Assembly (NCBI GenBank): GCA_945869725.1
Contig: CAMBPO010000075.1
Span: 1-10,583 of the forward strand
Reading direction: 5' to 3'
From: Klebsiella pneumoniae
GTDB lineage: Bacteria; Pseudomonadota; Gammaproteobacteria; Pseudomonadales; Pseudohongiellaceae
Length of the DNA: 10,583 nt
Under the pieces are notes generated by a model. It did no database searches and was not told the DNA's origin. It saw only the letters and a list, made by a program, of their open reading frames with translations. The first letter of the stretch is position 1; each line of letters starts with the position of its first letter. Of this stretch, positions 1-8,006 are shown one piece after another. A program made the position numbers and the translations under genes.

Positions 1-470
1 AAGGCGTACTGGGATCCGATGGCGGGGGAAAGGGCATTGCGCCAGGCAAACACAAAGTCGTGGGCGGTCACCGGCTGACCATCGCTCCACAAAGAATCCT
101 CGCGCAGCCAGAAGGTAATTTCACTGCCATTTTGCTCCCAGCGCTCCGCTACCCCACCCTCCAGATTTCCAAACTGGTCATAACGCAGCAGGCCTTCCAT
201 GACATGATTGAGGATCATGCCGCTGACCGCATCGGTCGCGATCATGCTGTTCATTTGCGGAGGTTCGTCGCGAAGGTAGGTGGTGATAGTGTTGGCTTCG
301 ACGTCAACAGCGGCGCGCGAACCACCTGCTGCACTGCTGGTCAGGCCCGCCAGCCAGTTGAGCGCAAACATCAAAACAGCAACGCCCAGCAATGAAATCA
401 GTGTGAAGACAATAAGTTGGCGCCCGGCGGCACTCAAAAGACGGCTGTCAACAGATCTGTCTGGTTTCAT
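1..470 (-). CDS. Peptide-type ABC transporter substrate-binding protein (SBP family 5, OppA-like), N-terminal part; runs off the left edge
   Basis: The reverse strand is open from an ATG at 468-470 to the window edge, giving 156 codons with no stop. The protein begins MKPDRSVDSRLLSAAGR, then has one hydrophobic segment at about residues 19-42, which acts as an uncleaved anchor or signal sequence. After it comes a typical start of the SBP_bac_5 fold: YLRDEPPQMNSM, then MEGLLRYDQFGNLEGGVAERW, then LWSDGQPVTAHDFVFAWRNAL. This last motif, with its W-S-D-G-x-P-x-T-A-x-D-F core, is diagnostic of oligopeptide or dipeptide binding proteins. Such proteins capture peptides outside the inner membrane for an ABC importer. 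There is no lipobox cysteine, so it is probably a periplasmic or membrane-anchored form. The ribosome site is weak (an AGGG about 12 bases before the ATG). It lies downstream of dnaJ on the same strand but after a likely terminator, so it is probably a separate unit. The ligand cannot be told from this part. Confidence 0.85.
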   Translation of the reverse strand, partial: MKPDRSVDSRLLSAAGRQLIVFTLISLLGVAVLMFALNWLAGLTSSAAGGSRAAVDVEANTITTYLRDEPPQMNSMIATDAVSGMILNHVMEGLLRYDQFGNLEGGVAERWEQNGSEITFWLREDSLWSDGQPVTAHDFVFAWRNALSPAIGSQYA

Positions 471-486
471 TGGATTGATCGGCCCT

Positions 487-499
487 GATTGTCACAATC
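487..499. promoter_or_regulatory. Perfect 6-1-6 dyad just upstream of the substrate-binding protein gene
   Basis: The 13 bases gattgtcacaatc form a perfect inverted repeat with 6-base arms and one central base. It ends 17 bases before the ATG of the minus-strand transporter gene. The size and position fit a small operator, but no regulator is known and a 13-base dyad can arise by chance. Confidence 0.25.
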
Positions 500-580
500 C
501 CCGAAGCATAACCCAGCCTTTATGTCAGGTCGACAGTTTTGAATGCCTTCAGTAATTTGGGCAACTTTGTCACTTTGCCC

Positions 581-606
581 AAAAACTACCCGCTTTTTAC
601 GCGGAT
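581..606 (-). terminator. Likely rho-independent terminator of the dnaK-dnaJ unit
   Basis: Read on the minus strand, 18 bases past the dnaJ stop, the transcript can fold ATCCGC / GCGGGT (588-606, one G-U pair) around a 7-base loop. Two bases later it has five U residues (581-585). The stem is short, so efficiency is uncertain. A second, longer hairpin (556-583) follows directly and shares the U-run. Confidence 0.45.
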
Positions 607-623
607 AAGAAGCCAGCCCCGGA

Positions 624-1757
624 TCAGGCGCGCAGATCATCCACAAATTTTTTCACACCATCAAACCAGCTGGTCTTTTTGGGTGATTGCGACCCTTCAG
701 ATTCGCCAATGGTCTGAAACTCCTGCAGTAGTTCCTTTTGACGGCGTGTCAGTTGTACCGGCGTCTCCACCACAACGCGACACAACAGATCGCCCGCACC
801 ACCACCACGCACCGAGGTCACGCCTTTGCCACGTAAGCGGAACAGCTTGCCAGTCTGGGTCTCTGCCGGAATTTTGAGTTTGACGCGGCCATCTAGAGTT
901 GGAACTTCCAGTTCGCCACCCAGCGCAGCATCCACAAAACTGATGGGGATTTCGCAGTGCAGATCACGGCCGTCGCGCACAAACAACTTGTGCTCGCGCA
1001 TGTGCACCTGAACATACAGATCACCAGACGGCCCGCCATTGGTGCCAGCCTGCCCCTCACCCGTCAGGCGGATGCGATCGCCTTCATCCACGCCTGCCGG
1101 CACTTTGACGGACAAGGTTTTCTGTTCTTCTACCTGTCCACGGCCATGGCAGGTATTGCAGGGATCTTTGATCTGTTTGCCGCTGCCATGGCAGCGCGGA
1201 CAAGTCTGCTGCACAGAGAAAAATCCCTGTTGCATTCTGACCTGGCCAACACCGTTGCAGGTTGAGCAATCGACGGGGGCCGAGCCCTTCTTGGCGCCGG
1301 AACCGTCGCAGCTGCCACACACAACCGCAGTAGGAATACGGATCTTGACGGTGGTGCCTTTGACCGCATCCTCAAGATCAAGCTCGAGGTTGTAGCGCAG
1401 ATCTGCGCCTTTGCGCGCGCCAGCCCGACCGCCACCCGCTCTTGCGCCGCCAGCGCCGCTAAAAATATCGCCGAAAATATCACTGAAGATATCCCCGAAA
1501 TCACCTGCGCCAGCGCCGCCCCCACCCTGCTGATTAACGCCGGCATGACCAAACTGGTCATAACGCGCCTTTTTCTCAGGGTTAGACAATACTTCAAACG
1601 CCTCATTCGCTTCTTTAAAAAGCTCTTCAGACTCTTTGTTGTCCGGGTTTCTATCCGGGTGATGTTTCATGGCAACGCGACGGTAAGCCTTTTTTAGATC
1701 AGCTTCCGTCGCGTCGCGGGCTACGCCCAGCACTTCATAGTAGTCTCTTTTCGACAT
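624..1757 (-). CDS. dnaJ: Chaperone protein DnaJ (Hsp40)
   Basis: This is the J-domain co-chaperone that delivers unfolded proteins to DnaK and stimulates its ATPase in the cytoplasm. The protein has 377 residues, the usual length. It shows the full class A layout. The J-domain has HPD at residues 33-35. A Gly/Phe-rich linker follows at about 75-115 ([15 protein letters not shown]). The zinc region has all four CxxCxGxG repeats, with cysteine pairs at 147/150, 164/167, 186/189 and 200/203. C-terminal substrate-binding domains complete it. The start is supported by an AAGGA ribosome site 3 bases before the ATG. It lies 16 bases downstream of dnaK and is surely co-transcribed with it. Nothing is missing or unusual. 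Confidence 0.98.
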   Translation of the reverse strand: MSKRDYYEVLGVARDATEADLKKAYRRVAMKHHPDRNPDNKESEELFKEANEAFEVLSNPEKKARYDQFGHAGVNQQGGGGAGAGDFGDIFSDIFGDIFSGAGGARAGGGRAGARKGADLRYNLELDLEDAVKGTTVKIRIPTAVVCGSCDGSGAKKGSAPVDCSTCNGVGQVRMQQGFFSVQQTCPRCHGSGKQIKDPCNTCHGRGQVEEQKTLSVKVPAGVDEGDRIRLTGEGQAGTNGGPSGDLYVQVHMREHKLFVRDGRDLHCEIPISFVDAALGGELEVPTLDGRVKLKIPAETQTGKLFRLRGKGVTSVRGGGAGDLLCRVVVETPVQLTRRQKELLQEFQTIGESEGSQSPKKTSWFDGVKKFVDDLRA

Positions 1758-1773
1758 AGTCCTTCAGCCAGGC

Positions 1774-3714
1774 TTATTTATCTTTATCGTCCTTCACTTC
1801 TTCAAACTCAGCATCCACGGCATCATCTTCGCCGCTGTTTGCGTTGTTGGCCGTGGCACCGGCACCTGCCGCGCCTGCACCAGCACCCGCTGCCTGCTGC
1901 TCAGCGTACATTTTTTGCGCCAGACCAGAAGAAGCTTCGGTCAGTTCTTTGGTGCGCTGCTCGATCTGGGTGATCTCGCCCGCTTTCATGGCATCTTCCA
2001 ATGCGGTGATGGCAGCTTCAACCTTAGCCTTCTCAGCATCATCCACTTTATCACCCGCGTCAGCGAGTGTTTTGCGAGTAGCATGGATCAGGCCATCGGC
2101 CGTATTACGTGCCGTGACCAGCTGCTCAAACTTTTTGTCTTCAGCCGCATTAGCTTCCGCATCTTTGATCATGCGCTCAATTTCTTCATCAGACAGACCG
2201 CTGGACGCTTTGATGACAATGGACTGCTGCTTGCCGGTAGCCTTGTCTTTGGCCGACACGTTCAGAATACCGTTGGCATCAAGGTCAAACGCTACCTCAA
2301 TCTGCGGCATGCCTCGTGGTGATGGCGGAATGTCACTGAGGTCAAACCGGCCCAGCGACTTGTTCTGAGTAGCCTGCTTACGCTCACCCTGCACCACATG
2401 AATGGTCACGGCCGTCTGATTATCATCAGCCGTTGAGAATACCTGTGTCTTTTTGGTTGGGATGGTGGTGTTCTTTTCGATCAGCACGCTGGTCACGCCG
2501 CCCAGGGTTTCGATACCCAAAGACAACGGGGTAACGTCCAGCAGCAGCACGTCATTCACTTCACCAGAAAGAACGGCTGCCTGAATCGCTGCGCCCATAG
2601 CAACAGCTTCGTCAGGATTCACGTCACGACGCGCATCTTTGCCAAAGAACTCAGCAACTTTTTTCTGCACCATCGGCATGCGGGTCTGACCACCGACCAG
2701 AATCACGTCATCAATCTTGCTGACATCGAGATTGGCATCTTTCAACGCCATACGCAGCGGCGCCATGGTGCGTTCAACCAGCTCTTCAACCAGTGATTCG
2801 AACTTGGCACGTGTCAGCTTTTGCACCAGGTGTTTTGGACCTGAGGCGTCGGCAGTGACGTAGGGCAGATTAATCTCGGTCTGTTGTGCAGAGGACAATT
2901 CGATCTTGGCTTTTTCAGCGGCCTCTTTCAGACGCTGCAGGGCCAGCGGATCATTACGCAAATCCAGACCCGTTTCTTTCTTGAACTCGTCTGCCAGATA
3001 GTCGATCAGACGCAGGTCAAAGTCTTCACCACCGAGGAAGGTGTCACCATTAGTGGACAGTACTTCAAAGGTGTGTTCGCCATCGGTCTCGGCAATTTCG
3101 ATAATGGAGATATCAAACGTACCACCACCCAGGTCGTATACAGCAATCGTGCTGTCTCCACCTTTTTTGTCCATACCATAAGCCAGTGCCGCAGCAGTAG
3201 GCTCATTGATAATACGTTTGACTTCCAGACCCGCGATACGGCCAGCGTCTTTGGTTGCCTGACGCTGGGCATCGTTAAAGTACGCTGGCACTGTCACGAC
3301 CGCCTCGGTCACTGGCTCGCCAAGGTAATCCTCAGCGGTCTTTTTCATCTTTTTCAGCACCTGGGCAGAAATCTGCGGAGGCGACATGTTCTCACCATTC
3401 ACGCGCACCCAGGCATCACCATTGTCAGCCTTGGAAATTTCGTAAGGCACCATCTTGATATCTTTCTGAACCACGTCATCTTTGAATTGACGGCCGATCA
3501 GTCGCTTGATGGCAAACAGCGTGTTTTTCGGGTTGGTGACCGACTGACGTTTGGCGGGCTGCCCTACCAGCGTTTCACCGTCTTTGGTGTAGGCGATGAT
3601 CGACGGGGTGGTGCGATCACCCTCAGCATTCTCAAGCACTTTGGCTTTACCACCTTCCATGATTGCTACACAGGAATTGGTGGTGCCCAGGTCTATTCCG
3701 ATAATCTTGCCCAT
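1774..3714 (-). CDS. dnaK: Chaperone protein DnaK (Hsp70)
   Basis: DnaK is the central Hsp70 ATPase that binds exposed hydrophobic segments of cytoplasmic proteins. It works in cycles driven by DnaJ (ATP hydrolysis) and GrpE (nucleotide exchange). The 646-residue length is normal. It starts [21 protein letters not shown], the Hsp70 phosphate-1 signature. Further signatures are [13 protein letters not shown] and [13 protein letters not shown]. The conserved interdomain linker region [12 protein letters not shown] opens the substrate-binding domain. The tail is Ala/Gly-rich and ends in an acidic EEVKDDKDK, as in other proteobacteria. The ATG follows a GGAG site 8 bases upstream. A sigma-32-like promoter precedes it at 3811-3838, inside the 188-base gap after grpE, so dnaK-dnaJ can be induced by heat independently of grpE read-through. 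Confidence 0.99.
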   Translation of the reverse strand: MGKIIGIDLGTTNSCVAIMEGGKAKVLENAEGDRTTPSIIAYTKDGETLVGQPAKRQSVTNPKNTLFAIKRLIGRQFKDDVVQKDIKMVPYEISKADNGDAWVRVNGENMSPPQISAQVLKKMKKTAEDYLGEPVTEAVVTVPAYFNDAQRQATKDAGRIAGLEVKRIINEPTAAALAYGMDKKGGDSTIAVYDLGGGTFDISIIEIAETDGEHTFEVLSTNGDTFLGGEDFDLRLIDYLADEFKKETGLDLRNDPLALQRLKEAAEKAKIELSSAQQTEINLPYVTADASGPKHLVQKLTRAKFESLVEELVERTMAPLRMALKDANLDVSKIDDVILVGGQTRMPMVQKKVAEFFGKDARRDVNPDEAVAMGAAIQAAVLSGEVNDVLLLDVTPLSLGIETLGGVTSVLIEKNTTIPTKKTQVFSTADDNQTAVTIHVVQGERKQATQNKSLGRFDLSDIPPSPRGMPQIEVAFDLDANGILNVSAKDKATGKQQSIVIKASSGLSDEEIERMIKDAEANAAEDKKFEQLVTARNTADGLIHATRKTLADAGDKVDDAEKAKVEAAITALEDAMKAGEITQIEQRTKELTEASSGLAQKMYAEQQAAGAGAGAAGAGATANNANSGEDDAVDAEFEEVKDDKDK

Positions 3715-3810
3715 ATATTTTCTCCAGTGATTTCACCCAGAACCGCCAGCGGCCGGGGAACTTCATTCATTAAATAGTCAAAAACAATTTGTTACCGCAT
3801 TGACGCTCTA

Positions 3811-3838
3811 TATTTGGATTAAGCCAACCGATTTCAAG
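3811..3838 (-). promoter_or_regulatory. Candidate sigma-32 (heat-shock) promoter of dnaK-dnaJ
   Basis: On the minus strand the -35 region reads CCCTTGAAAT, with a perfect CTTGAAA at 3832-3838. After a 13-base spacer comes TCCAAATA (3811-3818), a degenerate match to the sigma-32 -10 consensus CCCCATnT. The spacing matches my recollection of the E. coli dnaK promoter. A start near 3804 would give a leader of about 90 bases. The strong -35 and the context carry the call, while the -10 is weak. Confidence 0.6.
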
Positions 3839-3902
3839 GGCGTCCGAAAAATTTCAATCTGCAGCAGCGACACAAGAATCAGCGTGTATGCATCGCTGGA
3901 AC

Positions 3903-4490
3903 TCATGCCTTGGAGTCGATCGTAGCGGCCGGCGCGCGCGCCACTACCACCATGGCGGGACGCAACACCCGACCGTTCAGGCTGTAACCTTTTTGCATCA
4001 CGGACAACACACTGTCAGGTTCAGCCGTTTTACTTTCTACCATTGCGATCGCTTGATGGAACAGCGGATCAAAGGGCTCCCCCACAGGATCCAGCATCTC
4101 AACGTTGAACTTACGCAGACAATCCACAAAACTTTTCAGCGTCAGTTCTACACCTTGCTTGAGGGCCAGCAGCAACGCGTTATCGTCCGTGCCAGAGGCC
4201 TGCAGCGCACGCTCGAGGTTATCAATGACCGGCAGCAACTCTGACAAGAGTCGCTCCTGACCATATTTATGAGCTTTCTCAATATCCTGTTCTGCCCTGC
4301 GGCGAATATTCTGGGCATCGGCATGCAGACGCAGCACTTCGGTCTGGTGACCAGCGATCAGCGCCTCAGCCTCGGTCAGCTTGCTTAATGCCTCATCCAG
4401 CGTCATCTCAGCACCGTCAAGATCCTGATCCAAATTAAAACCTGAATCGCTGTTTTGCTCGTCTGACTGCCCGGTCGTATGATCGTTCAT
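3903..4490 (-). CDS. grpE: Nucleotide exchange factor GrpE
   Basis: GrpE is a homodimer that releases ADP from DnaK and so resets the chaperone cycle. The 195-residue protein has an acidic, Gln/Asp-rich N-terminus. A long helical coiled coil follows at about residues 30-85 (EALIAGHQTEVLRLHADAQN, then IRRRAEQDIEKAHKYG). The C-terminal beta domain carries the family signature MQKGYSLNGRVLRPAMVVV. The frame is open further upstream, to 4667. I chose the ATG at 4488-4490 because it gives the normal family length, has an AAGAAGAG purine run before it, and lies downstream of the heat-shock promoter at 4565-4592. The earlier start would lie upstream of that promoter. The gene is first in the grpE-dnaK-dnaJ block and divergent from recN. 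Confidence 0.97.
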   Translation of the reverse strand: MNDHTTGQSDEQNSDSGFNLDQDLDGAEMTLDEALSKLTEAEALIAGHQTEVLRLHADAQNIRRRAEQDIEKAHKYGQERLLSELLPVIDNLERALQASGTDDNALLLALKQGVELTLKSFVDCLRKFNVEMLDPVGEPFDPLFHQAIAMVESKTAEPDSVLSVMQKGYSLNGRVLRPAMVVVARAPAATIDSKA

Positions 4491-4564
4491 GGGTTTTATC
4501 TCTTCTTTGTTAAGGTCATTTGTAATCGCACATTGCTGACCAGCTAAGGGCCAATGTCTGCTCA

Positions 4565-4592
4565 ATATGGGGACGCCATGATATGATTCAAG
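4565..4592 (-). promoter_or_regulatory. Sigma-32 (heat-shock) promoter of grpE
   Basis: On the minus strand CTTGAAT (4586-4592) is followed after exactly 13 bases by CCCCATAT (4565-4572). The -10 is a full match to the heat-shock consensus CCCCATnT, and the -35 matches six of seven bases of CTTGAAA. Transcription would start near 4558, giving a leader of about 70 bases. This is the best promoter match in the window. Confidence 0.8.
4579..4587 (+). promoter_or_regulatory. Candidate extended -10 promoter for recN
   Basis: On the plus strand TGATATGAT combines the extended TGn element with TATGAT, which matches five of six bases of the -10 consensus. No good -35 is present (TGCTCA at 17 bases). 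It would give a leader of about 90 bases before recN. It lies inside the grpE heat-shock promoter on the other strand, so the two would compete for polymerase. Confidence 0.3.
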
Positions 4593-4683
4593 GCCTTTAA
4601 TTGACACATCAGGGCATGTTGGCGCCAACGGCACAACGACTGACCGAGCTGAACGCATCAGTAGCAACTATAGTAACCAGACC

Positions 4684-6396
4684 ATGCTGACCAATTTGTC
4701 GATACAGAATTACGCCATCGCATCTGCACTGGACATCAGTTTCCGCGCAGGGCTAACAGCTATTACTGGCGAAACCGGAGCCGGCAAATCCATTATTCTT
4801 GGAGCGCTGGGACTGGTGCTGGGTGACCGTGCCGATCGTGACGTGGTGCGTGATGGTTGTGAGCGCGCTGACATTACTGCCGAGTTTGATATCCGTTTAT
4901 TGCCGGCTGCCACGGCGTGGCTGACTGACAACAGCATGAGCTCCGACGATGATGCCGCGCTGTGTCTGATCAGGCGTACTGTTGGCGCAGACGGCCGGTC
5001 ACGCGCCTGGATCAACAATACCCCGGTAACACTGCAGGCACTGGCGGCACTGGGCGAACTGCTGATGGATATCCATAGCCAGCATGAACACCATTCACTG
5101 TTAAAAAAAGCCACGCATCAACAACTGCTGGATGACTTTGCAGGTCACCAGACTCAGGTCAGATCACTGCGCGATATTGCCATTCAGTGGCGCGAGTGCC
5201 AGCAAGGTCTGCAGAAATTGCAGGACCAGTCAGCCGAACAATCCGCACTCAATGAACTGGCGCGTTATCAACTGACCGAACTTGAAGAGTTGAACCTGGG
5301 ACACGATGAGCTGGAGTCGCTGGACAAGGAGCTCGATGAACTGGCTCAGGCAGACTCCAGGCTCGCGGGCATCCAGTCCCTGCTGTTGATATGCCGTGAA
5401 AACGACGAAGGTAATATCCGGCAGCAACTGCAACAGGCACTGCATGTACTCGGACAGTTCAACCACTCCAAAAAGACAGACAATCAATCGGTGGTCTCTT
5501 CACAACTGGCCTCGATCGACGACATGCTCAACACGGCTCTCATTCAGGTTGAGGAGGCTGCCGACGAGCTGCATCGGCTGGCAGAGCGGATTGAAATCAA
5601 TCCGACGCGTCTTGATCAGCTCAACCGCAGGCTCAACGATATCCACCAGCTGGCGCGCAAACATAAAGTGCGTCCCGATGAACTGACAGAACTTCAACAC
5701 CGTCTGCAGACCCAACTGGCCAATGTCATGCAGAATGCTGACCAGATGCAACAGCTGGGACAGGAACTGAAGCGGCTGCAAACGGCTTGGCAGACCTTGG
5801 CCGAGACCTTGAGCCAGCAGCGACAGCAAGCGGCCGCCAAGCTGAGTAGCGCCGTCAATCAGCAGTTGCAGGCGCTCGCGATGACTGAAGCCAGTCTCAG
5901 TGTACAACTCCAACGCAATGAATCTAACGTCCCCCAGTCATACGGAATGGAGCAAACCGAGTTTCTGATCAGTACCAACCGGGGACAGACACCGCGTGCA
6001 TTGGGCAAAATTGCGTCGGGAGGCGAGTTATCACGCATCAGTCTGGCCATTCAGGTGATCACGGCCATGACCTCACAAATACCGTGCCTAGTGTTTGACG
6101 AGGTGGATGTGGGTATCGGCGGGGCGGTGGCGCGCACGGTCGGCAAACTACTGCGGCAACTGGGAGAGCGCGGCCAGGTTTTATGCGTCACTCATCAGGC
6201 TCTGGTGGCGGGTCAGGCGCACCAGCACTATCGTGTCAGCAAAGCTGCGGACGGCGATAAGGCTCATTCACAGCTCACCGAACTGGACAGCGGGCAGCGC
6301 ACCGAGGAGATCGCTCGTATGCTGGGCGGTGAAACTGAGCAAGGATTTATCAGCGACGAGTCGCTGGCGCACGCCAGAGAGTTACTGTCAGCCTGA
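4684..6396 (+). CDS. recN: DNA repair protein RecN
   Basis: RecN is an SMC-like ATPase that acts early in recombinational repair of double-strand breaks, in the cytoplasm on DNA. The 570-residue protein begins MLTNLSIQNYAIASALDISF, aligning with known RecN starts, and has Walker A GETGAGKS at residues 29-36. A long Gln/Leu-rich coiled coil fills the middle (about 150-370). The ABC signature ASGGELSR is at 444-451 and Walker B CLVFDEVD at 468-475, followed by the CVTHQALVAGQAHQHY switch region. Domain order and length are normal and the gene is intact. The ribosome site is poor (no AGGAG before the ATG). It is divergent from grpE and converges with fur, only 11 bases apart. RecN is usually SOS-controlled, but I found no standard LexA box here. 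Confidence 0.98.
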   Translation: MLTNLSIQNYAIASALDISFRAGLTAITGETGAGKSIILGALGLVLGDRADRDVVRDGCERADITAEFDIRLLPAATAWLTDNSMSSDDDAALCLIRRTVGADGRSRAWINNTPVTLQALAALGELLMDIHSQHEHHSLLKKATHQQLLDDFAGHQTQVRSLRDIAIQWRECQQGLQKLQDQSAEQSALNELARYQLTELEELNLGHDELESLDKELDELAQADSRLAGIQSLLLICRENDEGNIRQQLQQALHVLGQFNHSKKTDNQSVVSSQLASIDDMLNTALIQVEEAADELHRLAERIEINPTRLDQLNRRLNDIHQLARKHKVRPDELTELQHRLQTQLANVMQNADQMQQLGQELKRLQTAWQTLAETLSQQRQQAAAKLSSAVNQQLQALAMTEASLSVQLQRNESNVPQSYGMEQTEFLISTNRGQTPRALGKIASGGELSRISLAIQVITAMTSQIPCLVFDEVDVGIGGAVARTVGKLLRQLGERGQVLCVTHQALVAGQAHQHYRVSKAADGDKAHSQLTELDSGQRTEEIARMLGGETEQGFISDESLAHARELLSA

Positions 6397-6415
6397 CCTC
6401 AATACGCTCAGGTCA
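6394..6415. repeat. Inverted repeat spanning the recN and fur stop codons
   Basis: TGACCT (6394-6399) and AGGTCA (6410-6415) form 6-base arms around a 10-base loop, bridging the 11 bases between two convergent genes. Its position suits a shared transcription end. There is no U-run on either side, so I do not call it an intrinsic terminator. Confidence 0.35.
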
Positions 6416-6827
6416 ACCTGCAATCAGCGCAGATTCCGTACAAATACAGACTGTGATCGGTGATTTCAAAACCAAAATCAGCGGCAATCTTGTTTTGTCT
6501 TGCCTCGATGGTCGGATCGAGAAACTCCTCGACCAGTCCGCATTTGTTGCAGACCAGATGGTCATGATGCTCAACAGTATGCAACTCAAACACTGAGTGC
6601 CCGCCTTCAAAGCGGTGTCGCATCACTAACCCGGCTGATTCAAACTGCGTCAACACCCGATAAACCGTTGCCAGGCCGACCTCTTCACCCGCTTCAATCA
6701 ATGCCTTGTAGACATCTTCGGCGCTGAGATGACGCGTTTCGGAATTCTCCAGCAATTGCAGGATTTTCACTCTCGGCAAGGTGACCTTAAGACCAGCTTT
6801 GCGCAATTCCTGATTTTCTGAGGACAT
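6408..6827 (-). CDS. fur: Ferric uptake regulator Fur
   Basis: Fur is a cytoplasmic dimeric repressor that binds Fe(II) and shuts off iron uptake genes. The protein has 139 residues. A winged-helix DNA-binding half (1-82) includes LATVYRVLTQFESAGLV, the recognition region. The metal-binding half carries HHDH at 87-90, C93 and C96, and a second pair C133/C136. The numbering of the first cluster matches E. coli Fur as I know it, which supports true Fur rather than Zur or PerR. The ATG has a GAGAG purine run 8 bases upstream. Fur is divergent from bamE, the arrangement known in Pseudomonas as fur-omlA. A CATAAT at 6904-6909 may be its -10, but its -35 is poor, and I saw no obvious Fur box for autoregulation. 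Confidence 0.97.
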   Translation of the reverse strand: MSSENQELRKAGLKVTLPRVKILQLLENSETRHLSAEDVYKALIEAGEEVGLATVYRVLTQFESAGLVMRHRFEGGHSVFELHTVEHHDHLVCNKCGLVEEFLDPTIEARQNKIAADFGFEITDHSLYLYGICADCRLT

Positions 6828-6879
6828 ATCAACTCTCGTTCAGATGGAGTGAATTTTTCCGGTAGACTTGGTTGTGTGT

Positions 6880-6908
6880 TTTACCATCCGGAGCGACTGG
6901 GGTATTAT
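6880..6908 (+). promoter_or_regulatory. Candidate sigma-70 promoter of bamE
   Basis: TTTACC (6880-6885) and TATTAT (6903-6908) are separated by 17 bases, matching four and five of six consensus bases. Transcription would start near 6915, about 55 bases before the bamE ATG. The opposite strand of the same -10 reads CATAAT, which may serve fur, so the divergent promoters would overlap. Confidence 0.45.
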
Positions 6909-6970
6909 GCACACTAACTTAGACAGATGAAAGTTCATGCCCCAGTGCATCAAGAGTATCCGGTAAACCT

Positions 6971-7405
6971 ATGCAGAGCAGAAGCATTAAAAAAAGCCCT
7001 TTAAAATCATATATCACCTTCGCAGGTATCGTGATTCTGGCGCTCACAACCAGTGCCTGTTCAGGCATGCGTGTTCCGCAGTTTCCCGGTGTTTACAAGA
7101 TACCGATTGCTCAGGGCAACATCATCACACAGGAAATGATTGATCAGCTGGAACCCGGCATGACTCGCCGGCAGGTGGTTTTTGTGATGGGAACACCCTT
7201 GGTGCGTGATCCCTTCCAGCAGGATCGATGGGATTATGTGTTTAACTACCAGCCAGGTGGTGGTATTCGCGGCCAGGAAAGGGTGACACTCAGATTTGAA
7301 AATGACCTGCTGGTAAGTCTGAGCGGCGACTTCGAACCCGGCGCCGAGTCGGCATGGTTTGATACTGGTAACACAGCCGACGACAGCGCGGATACCAATT
7401 CCTGA
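6971..7405 (+). CDS. bamE: Outer membrane protein assembly factor BamE (SmpA/OmlA) lipoprotein
   Basis: BamE is a small lipoprotein of the BAM complex, which inserts beta-barrel proteins into the outer membrane. The 144-residue protein has a lipoprotein signal: a basic N-region (SIKKSPLKS), a hydrophobic core at 13-26, and a lipid-bearing C30 in TTSAC. The -3 position is Thr rather than the usual Leu. The mature part matches the family closely: [20 protein letters not shown], then [19 protein letters not shown] at about 73-91. The C-terminus is a hydrophilic, Asp-rich tail. The ribosome site is weak. It is divergent from fur, and a Zur-like gene follows 28 bases later and is probably co-transcribed. 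Confidence 0.96.
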   Translation: MQSRSIKKSPLKSYITFAGIVILALTTSACSGMRVPQFPGVYKIPIAQGNIITQEMIDQLEPGMTRRQVVFVMGTPLVRDPFQQDRWDYVFNYQPGGGIRGQERVTLRFENDLLVSLSGDFEPGAESAWFDTGNTADDSADTNS

Positions 7406-7433
7406 TGCCGATATCACGGGAAGTATTTTTGAC

Positions 7434-7976
7434 ATGAGCAGCACGGATTTTCACAGCTTCCGTCCCGCCGTCAGCACCAGCCAGATCAGCGACCTGAGCT
7501 CGGGCAACACCACAACTGAACAGGTTCTGGACCGCGCCCAGGTAATCTGCGCCAGCCAGGGCGCCAAACTGACTGACAAACGCAGACGTATCCTGCAGGT
7601 AGTCCTGCAATCGGCGGAACCTTTATCCGCCTATCAGATAGCGGATCAGTATCGCGACCTGTACGGTAAAACACTGTCGGTGATGTCAGTGTACCGGATG
7701 CTCAACTTCCTCAAAGACAATGAACTGGTTCACCGGCTGGAAACAACTAACCAGTACCTGCCATGCTCACACATCAGCTGCAACCACGCCCATGAGGTGC
7801 CACAATTTCTGATCTGTAACAGCTGCAAGACGGTGGATGAAGTGGGCATTCGCAAGGAAATTCTGCAAGAACTCAGCGCCAACATAGAAGACACCGGGTT
7901 CGCTCTGGCGCGTCAGCAACTGGAGTTTCACGGGCTGTGCCGCGCCTGCCAGACGGCAAGCACAGCACCTGCATAA
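7434..7976 (+). CDS. zur: Fur-family regulator, Zur-like (zinc uptake regulator)
   Basis: This is a metal-sensing DNA-binding repressor. Zur proteins bind zinc and repress zinc import and zinc-sparing genes. The 180-residue protein has a winged-helix half at about 29-105. Its ICASQGAKLTDKRRRIL and SAYQIADQYRD stretches and the helix SVMSVYRMLNFL resemble Zur more than Fur. The metal half has C111, H113, C116, H118, H120, C128/C131 and the Zur-like HGLCRAC pair C169/C172. Fur's HHDH motif is replaced by HAHE. The N-terminus is about 25 residues longer than in E. coli Zur. I chose the ATG at 7434 (GGGAAG about 11 bases upstream). An earlier start at 7359 would overlap bamE by 47 bases. No zinc transporter genes are nearby. 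Zur is the best fit, but a related sensor for another metal is possible. Confidence 0.85.
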   Translation: MSSTDFHSFRPAVSTSQISDLSSGNTTTEQVLDRAQVICASQGAKLTDKRRRILQVVLQSAEPLSAYQIADQYRDLYGKTLSVMSVYRMLNFLKDNELVHRLETTNQYLPCSHISCNHAHEVPQFLICNSCKTVDEVGIRKEILQELSANIEDTGFALARQQLEFHGLCRACQTASTAPA

Positions 7977-8006
7977 CAAATTGTGATTGCTACCTGATCG
8001 TTCAGA

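Noticed and set aside
1844..2368. Ala/Ser-rich open frame opposite the dnaK C-terminus
   Set aside because: It is the complement of the Ala/Gly-rich DnaK tail, with no ribosome site or family resemblance.
2884..3777. Long open frame (297 codons) antisense to dnaK
   Set aside because: Long antisense frames opposite dnaK are a known by-product of its codon use. The translation resembles no family I know, and its end runs into the dnaK promoter region.
3880..3898. Hairpin after grpE as a terminator
   Set aside because: Only a 5-base stem with a 9-base loop and no U-run.
4491..4667. Upstream extension of grpE
   Set aside because: The extra 59 residues resemble nothing in GrpE and cover the heat-shock promoter. 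The internal ATG gives the normal length.
4669..4674. TATAGT as -10 of a leaderless recN transcript
   Set aside because: The distance to the ATG would fit a leaderless start, but there is no -35 or extended -10 with it. It could be chance.
6828..6970. Fur box in the fur-bamE gap
   Set aside because: No stretch resembles the GATAAT-type repeat well enough.
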